Source: Ischnura elegans
Lineage: Eukaryota; Arthropoda; Insecta; Odonata; Coenagrionidae
Length of the DNA stretch: 64,000 bases
Assembly: GCF_921293095.1 (NCBI RefSeq)
Contig: NC_060254.1
Span: forward strand, 62,914,069 to 62,978,068
Reading direction: 5' to 3'
Within the stretch, counting starts at the first letter, position 1; each line of letters begins with the position of its first letter. Below the pieces are notes generated by a model. It worked only from the letters and a program-made list of their open reading frames with translations. It did not search any database and was not told where the DNA came from. Positions 48,101 to 60,100 of the stretch are shown piece after piece. A program made the translations under genes and the position numbers.

Positions 48101-51100
48101 TATTAAAAAGATGCAGTGGTGGATCCAGAATATGGACAAGTGTTGGCTAAGGGGGTAAGTAACCTCCAAACAGTAGTGTGGGGTCCTAACAAAATTGCTA
48201 TTTTATCTAGTGTAAATTAGATACCTTAGGGTGGGGTGTAGTCGCATCAGTTCCTCTCTGGATCTGCTGCTGATATAATGGAAAAGTGATGATGATAGAT
48301 CATGGATGAACTTTGAATGAATGTTTGGACTTTGTGGTGCAATCCACTAACTCTTTATTTTCTGTGTGCTACGGGAGAAAGGGTATCCCAACAAAATTTG
48401 TGTGCTGTGGGAAAATCGGACCCTTTCTTATGGTACATCAGTCTTAAGGATGAGGCAAGAGAAATTTAAATACGGCCTTCTTTCGGCAACCAAGATTGCA
48501 ACAAAGTAATGGCTGGCTACCTGCCCCAAGCATAATTCGTTTTGGTTACCAGAATGGCGGGGCATTCGATATCCTTTAAAATATACTTTCCATTTTACTT
48601 TACCCCACTTAATTGCCTCACTCTGTTTTACCTCCCATTTTACTTTGCAAATATGTACCTAAGGAAATGTCATTGTGATAATGATGATGCAGCACCCACC
48701 CCCTAATATGAACTATCTGAATTTTTATATCTGAAAACAGCAATTTAATTAAGAGTATTCTATGTGACCATTTATTTATATTTCTAGTTTAGGGATCCTG
48801 TGATGGAAATTTGCAACATGCTTATGCAGCATTGGCCTTTGATTAAACCAATGAGCTTTGTTGGCCAGGCATCATCTACAGTTCAAGTTGATGCAGATAT
48901 GCCTGGTCCTACCAGGGGAACCAAGGGGTTTACACAGAAGCAGCAACTCCAGGTATTGTTTGTAATGCATGCATGCAAAGCTTATTTATTCTTATACTTT
49001 ATGTTCATAATTTAGAAAGACTGTGATGGGTTGGTTCAGTTTTTTGGTTCTCAATCACACCGGATTTTCAGTTTTGAAACAATCAGAATTGAAGTCATAA
49101 ATAATTGTTACCTAAATAATTTGTGCTAAACCTAGTTTGAAAACTTTCTTCGAACATAGTTTGCATTACTTATGTGAGTGATGTTATGAATTCATATACT
49201 TTTGAGATCAGATGACGTATAATTTTTTAGCAGTTCTCTTTGACATGCCAAAAATCTTTAATAGGATGAAAATGAAACACCTGTAAAGAACCAAATGCAA
49301 AAACCAAGAGTAAGAACCAATGCGAGGAACCCAATCAAAATCAGAACGAACAGAATTATCAAAGCGATCTATTTTTAGTCATAAGAAATTTAAAACCTGT
49401 GTATTGTTCATCTGTTGAAAAAGGCGAAATATTAAATGCTGTGCATCATTCTGGGTGTTATTTTCAATGCATGAATTTGGGATTATATATTAGATTTTTA
49501 TATACATAATGCCAGAGGGTTAGAATGTTGGATACTAAATCATATCAAAATATTTTTAGGTGATTGTTTACTGTTGTCATTTAAGTGTGCAATTAGCCAA
49601 GAGTGTGAGTTTGCAAACCTGTATGCCCCTCAAATTGTCATTCCTGAAATGTTCTTATCTTTGAATACTTCGAGGTACATAATTTTATATTTGATGAACC
49701 ATTTGTTCCCATGTAGGTTATTCGTAGATTCCGAGAAGGTGGCTATAATGTATTAGTATCCACTTGTGTCGGTGAGGAAGGTTTGGATATCGGTGAAGTG
49801 GATCTCATTGTTTGCTATGATGCTCCGCATGCATCACCTTTACGTTTGGTGCAACGTATGGGGCGCACGGGAAGAAAGAGAGAAGGAAGAGTCGTTACCC
49901 TTGTGACAAAGGAGATTGAGGAGCAAGTGAGTATTATTTCATTTTCAATACACTTTGTTTCTTTGTTCTTGAAATACCTAAACATATCAGTTGCATAGCG
50001 AGAGAGTCTAAGGTTGTTATTTTAATGTTTGATTTAAGGGGGATCTTTCCAGAGCATAAATCGAGTTCTTATTTAATTGTGGTTTTGTGAATAAAACCTA
50101 TTCAGGTACTTAAAGCAAAAATTCATTGTATGCATATGGTTATTTCTTATAAAAATCATCTTAAAATTTGTAACTTTAAAACTGCTAATATAATTTGTGA
50201 AAACCCTTCAGGACTACCACCAGGTCTGGGACTTTCCAGTCTATTTGTCGAAAGAACATTAATAATGTATATTTATTCATTTTTGCTAGACTGCAAATTT
50301 TCTGATTGAGCTTTTTATATCTAGAGAAAAGACCCCTTTCATAAACCCTCCCCAAAATATTTTTCTGTCTTTTTTATCTTCTTGCTATTAATTATATGAA
50401 TAATTTGTGACTTTGCCATTAAAACAGATCATAGTTTGCTTTACTCATCGCTCATTAGATTAGTCGGTTAATTAATCTTTCCTCTTTTCTTTGCTCACAT
50501 GTTCTTGTAAAATATTTTTTCTGAAAATTATAGTGTTTCTTACTTAAGATGATGAAAAAGAAGATTTAATAATTAGATTTCTTCTTACTCTGGATTGCTA
50601 AACATTATTTATTTTAAAAAAATTTTGATTTCCATATTTTTTATTCAAGAAACATCGTCAAGGACTTCGCCAGAAGGGTATGATGTTAAAATCATTATTG
50701 TCAAGCAAGGTGCTTGAAACCTCATTGTGCCGCAACAATGCCCGTGTTCTTCCTCCAGGTTGGTAAATATGTTTGTAACACCATGTAATAAATAGCAAAT
50801 TTAAATTATTTACATTAATTACTTATATATTGATATACTTACGTAGGAGAACAAATTTCCCTTTCAGTATTCTACTCAAGGTTGATTGATTTAAATCACG
50901 ATTTTAATCACTCGATTTTTATTTTAAAAAATCAGGTGATTTAAATCATAATGTGATCTATATGTTTGATTTTTATTGAGTCAAGAAAAGGAAGCTGTAC
51001 GTGTATAATTTTGATTTTTATGTCTTAATTCATACAATGATTTGACAATTATCAGCTCAATGGTGGCTGTTAAATATAAATGATACTGTAGGAATGCATG

Positions 51101-54100
51101 TAACATGAACATTTTTAAAAATCTTACAATTTCAGTTTTTTAATAGAAAATACAATTAGCGCAAAGAAAATCATCAGTAAATTGACAGATAATAAATTGA
51201 GCCACATTTCATTCTTAGAAAAATTCCATGACCTGCATCAATTTTTAATGAGAGTGAGTGTAAGTGAGTAGTCGGTCAGTCAGCCCAAAGTAAAAGTGGG
51301 ATCAAGGAAAAAATTGTTTTTTCTTCTAATTACAAGGGGAAGGTAGTGCACTATGTCACATAAATGAAGGCACAATAAAGGAAAAAGACAACATTCGACA
51401 ATTAGATTAAACAAAAATTTTACAACGAAGTTGCATATTTTACAGCATGAAGAGCAAATATAAGTTGTCATTTACTATAATGATTTAGCCAATTACAGAC
51501 AAAGTGAGTGATATAGGATATTAATAAATACCTCATGTCACTCACTAATCATGGTTAACAAGTGTTTTTATGTTGAGAAGTTCGTATATACAAAAAGAAA
51601 ACCATGTACTTATCATATAGTATTCCTATCAACACTGTGCAATGAGGACACCTACATTGGATGGCTATCATTGAAATGCTTCTATAAGGCAACTAACATT
51701 GCAGCTTTATTGTGTCCTAATTTATTCTGCAATTTTGAATGAACTAAGTTAAAAGTGGAAAAGACTTTCCTCTCCAGCTGATGATGCTGGGAAAATGAAA
51801 AGCTGTTCAATTATTCTTACGATAGGATTTCCTTGGTGCTTATCTGGTTTAGAGTATGTTGCCTCTTATTGTTTCTGCAAATGATCATTCTCCAGTATGC
51901 TGCCCAATAAATTAGTTTTGCAAATAACTGAAATTTTGGTGAATGGAGAATCATAAAGATACTGTTACATTTTGTATTTTTGGGTATTGGAGGGGTGAAG
52001 ACTTCATATTGCATCACATAGCTAGTTGGGGCCAGAGATCACCTTACTTCGTCTCCCTCTTGATTTCTTAACTGCTGAGATCACATTACCTATACATTGT
52101 ACCGCTTGAGCATTGCCATTTCAACCCATACTACTGGTTCATGGCTCACAGTCGAAGGCTTTGGTTAGAATACTAGTGTATCCATTGAAACAAAATTGTT
52201 TTCTGATTTAACTTCTAAGCGTAGGCACCGTACAAAGTTGCAATTACAGAATTTTTCTAAACTTCATATGCTTTAGAACCGCGTAATATGTATAGCACAT
52301 TTGAAACTTCCAATGACAATTTTGTACTATGCTGGCCTAATTTGTAATTTGATACCATTTGAATTTCCATAGTTCTCTCCCCTGATTGACTAAATGTTGT
52401 ATCAAGTTAAGAGTCTGTTGCCTCTTATTGTTTCAGCAAACGATCATTCTCCATTATGCTGCCCAAATAGTTATTTTTGTAATTAACTGAATCTTTGATG
52501 GATGGAGAATCATAAAAATCTCATTTAAATCAAAAAAATCCGATTTAAATCAATAAAATCCGATTTAAATTTAAAAAATCAACAAAAATGATTTTTTTGA
52601 AAAAAATCATGATTTTTATCAACCCTGATTCTACTCTGGAACATTGAGTAGGAAATTTTACAATATTTTATGAAATGGTTTTTAGAGAGGTATCATCATT
52701 TTGAATAAAAAAAAATCCTAGTCAATAAAATGCTACATTTTTTTAAGTAATGTTACAGGGTTATCACCACTCAGAGAAATCAGGGAAGTGCATATTGTAA
52801 ATGTCTGGGGAAAGTAAGAGGTGCAGCAATATGATGAAAATCATGGTTGAAGCTGTGTTTGAGTAGCAAGGCATGTATTTTGTAGCCATCCTGGCTGGGC
52901 GGCACTGGGTAGCACCTACTTGACTTCATTTTACGATATGCCTTTCTGCATTTTTCATTAAAAACCCTGACTGCTTTGCCATTGATATAATCTTGAGGAA
53001 ATTTTTTTTACTTGGTCCCCGGAAAAATTAGGGAATTGAAAATAGGAAGTTTTTATGAGGCCTATATAACAGTTAAAACTTATCTTAAAATGCAGCAGTG
53101 GAAAGAAACTGTGCATGTGTATATTTTTTATTCATAATTTTAATAGAAGTTTTTCGTGGTGCATATGCATACATTCATTATGGTGCTATAATTTTTCTTT
53201 TTTTTTTAGATGCCAAACCATCTTGCCACATGATGCCCATGACTATTCCTAAATTACTCGAAGAAGGTAAAAAAAAGGGTAAAAAATCCAAAGCTAAGTC
53301 TGGAAAAACTATCACCGTGGAGGATATGCTTAATCAAAGTAAATATTACCATATTGTGTATCATATTCACTTGATTCTTTTTTGTTCACGTTTTCTGCTC
53401 TTGCATGGCTTTTCTTCTTGTGTTTGACTCATGTTGTTCCACTTGACAATTGCTACCTTTGTGTTTGCTTGTCAGTATGCTCAAATTTAATCTTTACTTT
53501 CTAAATTTTATCTTTAACCCTTTGAGTGCCACGCAACGATATATCGTCGTTTGCAGAATGCGCCAGAAGTGCCAACGACGATATATCGTCGTCTATTATG
53601 AAGCCCGCTAAAACAATATTTTTTTCATACAATCAATATTTTTTATTGTGTATAATACCAGAATGGTTTCTTTTTTATCGCGTTGCATTATAATTTGAAT
53701 AGTTAATTGCAACGATCAACATATTTTTTAATTTATATGACCATATGACGGATGGAAATTTCCGAGGACCATTTTAGGTCTTCACGAAACAGCTTCTTGA
53801 TGTTGTACTTCATAAGCCACATTGTTTGGTCACCTAAAATCAATTGACTACCATCTTATACACCCTATTTTGTAGTTCTACCAGTTGTATTATTTTTTGC
53901 GAACACCTATTTCTTTTTAACTTATTTGAAAAATGTTCTCCCCTGCGAAGCGCGTCGCATTCTTTTTCACAGCGCGACAATATATGATCGTTACAGGAAG
54001 ACACGAGGTTTATATCTCTGCTCAGTTACTTCCAAACAGGTCATTTGTAACTCAATGTGCCATTTCAATCGTTTTTGTGATATTTAGCACCGAAAGAGAG

Positions 54101-57100
54101 AAGAGAAGATACTATGTAATTGATACCGGGCTATCTCTCGCAGCATGTGTATCGGTCAGCTGGAGCGCTGAGTCGACAATGTGACTCCGATTTCCAACCT
54201 CGTTTTCATGGCATCTAAGACAGTAGTAATTGAAATATGATGATGGTGAGCATAAAACAATGCAATGTGTGTCGTCTTTTGCTATCGTCTACACAATGAC
54301 ATTTCCCCACCTATATAAAGCTCACAGTTCTGTTTGCGTAGCCAGTATTCTTCTGCGACGAGCGGGTTTGTAATCGCATTTTGCCTCCTCGAAATTGAAG
54401 AAGCCCATTGATTCAGTAAATGGCGTCAACGTCGAGAAATGAATTTACGCTTGGTGTCGATGATGACCGACTAGTTGAATATATAAATTCGCTAAGTGAT
54501 GGTGACGACAACTCTGTGCTAAGTGAGGACAGCGCCCATTCTCGTCGAAACAAGAGTGAAGAGGAACTGACATCAGACTCAGATGAAAGTGTGATATTAT
54601 TTGCTAAGAAGAGACCGGCAAGAATTGATTATAGTGATGATAGTGACAGTTCTGATGAACTTGAAAGTGGAAGTGGAAGCAGTGATCGTTCTCCTGAATT
54701 TGTTGCAGTTCAGGACAATTGTGATTTACCCCAGGCTCCAGGTTTTGAATTCTTGGAAACTCCTGGGCCCAAACGTCTTCCGCCTCAAAATTCTCCTCCA
54801 ATCGCATACTTCGACCTCTTCTTTACAAGAGCATTCTGGAACTTGGTTGTGAAGGAGACTAACAGGTACGCTGAACAGTTTTTGGCTTCACATGATGGAC
54901 TGTCACCAAATTCGAGAATGCAGAAATGGCGTCCAGTCACAGTGGAGGAAATGAGGGCTTTTATAGCGGTGTTCATGGAAATGGGTATCACGAGAAGAAC
55001 ATCCATTTTTTCCTACTGGTCTACTAACTCTCGCTTTATCCCTTGGTTTGGAAAGATGTTTTCCAGAAATAGGTTTCAACTGATTCTGAAATTTTTCCAT
55101 TTGACAGACAATACGAAACTATTTCCACCTGGTCATAAACTCTACGATCCCTGTGCTAAATTTCTTCCCATTGTTGATCATGCTAACTGTTTTTCGCCAC
55201 CATTTTACCCCTCATCAGTACCTAAGTATAGATGAGTCATTAGTAGGCGCTAAAAATCACTCCCAGCTATTGCAGTATTTGCCTAACAAGCACCATCATA
55301 AATGGGGAATAAAATTCTGGATGCTATGCGATTCTGTGGTGAATTATTGTCTGGCATTTTATTGTTATAAAGGGGCAAAAACCAAAGAAGACAGCGAAAA
55401 AATAAAAAAACACGTTTTAGGGCATGTAGTAGTAAACAATTTACTGATTGCTGGAAACTATTTTTTGAAAGGGTATCATGTTGTAGTGGACAATTTTTTC
55501 ACAAGTATAGATTTAGCTCGTGATTTGTTCAAAAAAAGAACATTTTTAACTGGTACGTTGAGACGTAATAGGAAAGGAATTCCTCAACCCCTCAAAGAAA
55601 AATTCAGCGTGGGTGAAAAAAGTACGTTAGATGGGAAGAGCTCCTCCTCCTTGGATACCGAGAAAAAAAATCACAGAAAAATCCAGTGTTATTACTTTCA
55701 ACTAACTCGATAGCCAAAAGCAATTACGTTGTTCGAAAGGGTCAAACATTGCCAAAGGAAAGGCCACAAATCATTGAGCAGTACAATCGGTATATGGGTG
55801 GGATTGATACTTCGGATATGATGCTTTATGGTTATTTAGATGAGAGAAGATCGATGAAATACTGGAAGAAAGTAGTTTTCAATGTAGTTTCTAGAATGGT
55901 ACTGAATGCCTATATCATCTATAAATCAAGCAATCCTGGAAAAAAAATTTCAAGATTGCAATTTATGTCTGAAATAATAGACAGTATTGAGGGTGAATGG
56001 TTTCTCACAAAGAATAATCTGTCAACTCCCAGCGCAGTGTCAACGGGAATATGCTGGATAAGGAAATTGCCAGGGAGGAGGGAAAAAGTTTGTGTAGTAT
56101 GCAGTAGGAAAGATGGCGGCCCCGTCCACAGATCTAGAACAGTTTGTGTTAAATGTGGAAAAGGTCTACATGGACTGTGTGTTTCCTATCATATTTGTGA
56201 ATAACGTTACATTCATTTATTTCATTTGGAAGTAAGTTTGAAATGTTGCAATTTTTTGTATGAATGTCAACTAACATACGTTTAATAACTTTTAGTGCAA
56301 CTGTGAATAATTTTTTTTTAATAATTACCGCAAAGTTTTGCTATTTTTATCCAGATATCTCTGTCATACAGTTTTCACATGTTTAAGACTCATGGGTGAG
56401 AAAATATTCGTATTATAATTTTCTTGATATCTCCTGAATTTTATGCAACTGTCATTGCAAGAATAAAATGTAAAAAAAACTAAAAATTTGTGCAATTTTC
56501 TTTGCGATTATGTGATAATTTTCTAGGAAAACAATGAAAATTTATGTCTACTCTTGTTTTGTTGATGTAGAAAGGATTTTACGTCTCGATTTTTGGGTCA
56601 AAAGTGAAAAATTAAATAATTCAATCTCGTAAAATCAAGATTAAGCTACAACAATTGCGTTTTACCAAGAAAAAACGGGCAATATTTTTTAATTTTTAAT
56701 TGTAAGAAAGAATTTACTCCTAAATACAAAAAGAATTATGCAAAAACAGCTATAAATAAGCAAATTATTAAGTTTTGAAAAAAGGCCTACAAAATTAGCA
56801 AAATACCCATGGCACTTCTGGGAGTACCCACCAAAAAGCCGGTGGCACTCAAAGGGTTAATGTGTGTTCTCCTTATGATACTGTCTCTGTTTTTCTGAGT
56901 TTTTTTTATATTCTTTTCTTATCCACCCTCACCTCATCAGCCAACCTTTAAATCGAATTAGGTATGCAAATCTATTTAAGTGAAACCGATCTCTATTATT
57001 TGTTGTAATGTTCATTCCTGCTTTTAATACGGATTATTAACTTTCTACCATTCTGATTTTTCACTATCCCACATCAAATACCCTAATACAGGGTTTCCCA

Positions 57101-60100
57101 AACTGGGGGGCTTGCCCCCCTGGGGGGCGTGGAGAAAGTCCAGGGGGGGCGTGACACCCAAATGAAATAAAAAAATTACAAAAATAATTTCCTCAGATCT
57201 TTGAAATAAAGTCTTTCTAAGTTTTCATAAATGTTTTTGTAAAGTTTCAATAAAGTTGTAAACTTTATCAAAGAAGGTTACAGTTTTTAAGACTACAAAA
57301 CACACAAGAGTTCAAGGTTCTCAAAACCGTCCCCCTCCATAGCAGTGGAAATAGGGTATTGCAAAATGGAAAGCTGATATGTGTAGCGGGGGGGGGGGGG
57401 GGGGGGGGGGGCATGGTACAAAAAAGTTTGGGAACCCCTGCCCTAATACATTCACTTAACGTGCATAGCTTAGTGATTATGTGGTGTATGATGTAACCCC
57501 TCGTGCCGGGGCACATTCGGGGAAAGGGGAATTGGAGGGCGAAAGGGGAGGGCAGAGGTGTAGCGGGGATATCCCATGCACCTCGGGTGAGGGAATGGGG
57601 TTTGGCAAAGGGAAGGAGGGGAAAATTTAGGGGTGACGAGACCTGAGATAGTAGCGTTCGGATAAAGAAAGCCGTTCGACTGCGTAGTTCGCTCAACATA
57701 AATTTAATAAGTTTTAAATATGATCATTTACAAATACAATCAAGTCGATAACAAAAGGAACAATTGACTTCTTTTCCTTGGATTTAAATGAAATATAACG
57801 CATAATTCACTAGGCTGCAGCCTCTCAAATATCCACAACAGAAAAATTTAAGTCCTTAATCTAGACAAAAAAAAATCACATTACACATTTTCACATTCAT
57901 AACCCATATGAAAACCACAAGAAAAGGGAACAAATAAAAAAGAAACAAAAAAGAAAAAAAGGGGGGGGGGGGGAATGGAAATATAAAACAACAAAATAAA
58001 TGTTGCACTGAAGTTCACACTGTAATAGGGGGTAGTACTGTCATCTTCTCTACTTGTGCGAGGGAACTTTATAAACCTTTTTAGTGAATTCTCTTCTTGA
58101 CTTGGTGGGGTGGGACTTTTCTTCTGTTCTTTGGGGGGGGGGGGATTTCGTGGCTTTTTCTCTTACAATTTGTTGAATTTTCGGGGCTCTCGATCTGTTG
58201 ATGGTGGCGATTCCGTTCCGCGGCGTAGGCTGCCCTGCACCCTCTCCGGCAGGTTCACGGATGGGAGATGACCTCTTGTCAACAGTTGGGCGATCCTTTC
58301 CTTGGTACCAACGAGTCTACCGTACAAACTCCTACTCGTATCTAGCACCCTCTTTCTCTCTCTCAGGATCTGTCCACCAACTTCGTCTCTCATGCCGTCT
58401 CCCACACTCCGCCTACTCTTAGGAGCGTTTTGCTTACGTGGAAAAGCCAAAAAAAAAGAAGCCCCTTTTCTTAGGTACACCACATTATATAGTCTTTGAG
58501 GGGAGGGATCACCAGGGGGGGGGGAGGTCAGGGGAAAAAAAGAAAAAGGAATGATGCACATGGGGATGGACGGTCACTTCACCAAGGACAGGGGGGGGGG
58601 AGGAAACCACGTTTTTCTTCTTCTTGACCGTCTGTTTGGCACACTTCAGGAGGGAAGGGGAGAGAATTTCACATATTTGTGGGGAAGAAAATGGGGAAAC
58701 ATCAAATGGGGACCCAAAGACTCATATCACTCACTCAAAACCCTCTTACTCTCACTCACACATACAGACGAACATATCTCTAACAAAAAAAAACTGCCTT
58801 CCTTTACCGTCGCACTCCCATCTCCCACGTCCAAATGTAATCGGGCGGATGGCACCGGTTACAATACAGTAAAACTTTGATTTTACGCAGTTGGAGGGGC
58901 CGAAATATGGGCACTGTGTAAAATCAAAGTGTGTAAAATCAAGAGTTGGTATTGAGGAGAAGTATAGTTTTCAGGATAACTCTAGCTCATTATTTTTAGA
59001 ACCCCTTTTAGAAATTTTTAGAACACTTTTGTATAGTTCTGATTTGAGCCAGAACCGGATCCAGAAAAAGTCTCATTATGTGTGGCTTTATGGTAAAAGA
59101 GCATGAATTCCTTTTCAGTCGTATCAGATATATGTTTCCTGGATTAAATTATACTCATTTGGAGGCAAGAAAATGAAGCCTAATAATCTTATTTACTCAC
59201 AAGCAACACCATAGATGACGTGTTACCTTGAGAAAAACAACGTTGCATTCCTGAACAATGTTTCCCATGGTTGAATAACATGGTAGAATTGCTAGAATTT
59301 CTGGCGCTAAGATTACATCTGTTACCCAGGAGAAATGTCGCAATGGTGATACTAAATGCTCGCAGAGAAGCTAATTTTCGAAAATATTCTCATTAAAAGC
59401 AGTTTTCAGGAAATCCATTTAACCACCTGCAGACAAACAAAGATTGGAGATTGAAGAAATGAGATATCTGAGGATAGTCATCCAAATTAACCCCAGTAAC
59501 AGAGAGCAAAATTGTGCTAATACATCACAAAGGCTTTACACCCTGTGGGCCTGGGTTCAAGTCCTGGCAGTAGCAGAAACTTATCAGAGATGGCCCTATC
59601 CCTACTTGAGAGTAATGTGGAGGGCACTTCCAGTGCACCACTCTGTCCAGCAGATGAGACGTTAAGCCCTCGTCCCTTTAAGGCCTATCATTACAACCTG
59701 GCTAATGCCAATATAGGGTTCCTATCCCCCCAGCCCTTACTTCATGGCTCTAATGACCCCAGCTATCAGTTACCTCCTTCCAAATAGCATACCAAAGATA
59801 ATACGTAGCACATAGGACCCGGGATATTAGGAAAATCAGATTTTTCCGGTGTTTAGATCACTTTTTTAAAGTGAGCTTTTTAATAACCGCGCAACTACCG
59901 TCATGCCGCCAGTGATGAATAAAAAAATTATTAATAGTCCGGAACAATCTTCCTTCTTTATAATTTTTACGTATTAAAAAACCATTTTCCCATGAAAATT
60001 TAGTATAAGTAGATAGAATCTACCGGGTATAGCTCCTCTGTCGGCATTCTTCCGCGAATTCAGCGCCGGGACCTTCGGCTCACAAGCCGTGTGACTCATC

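Noticed and set aside
57268-57699. A minus-strand 143-codon open stretch
   Set aside because: It runs through the hAT MITE and its poly-C/poly-G run, encoding a proline homopolymer; an artefact of composition.
58163-58561. A minus-strand 132-codon open stretch rich in Arg and Ser
   Set aside because: Bounded by G-tracts, no domain recognised, and lies in a transposon-rich intron. Possibly part of an unknown repeat but not supportable as a gene.
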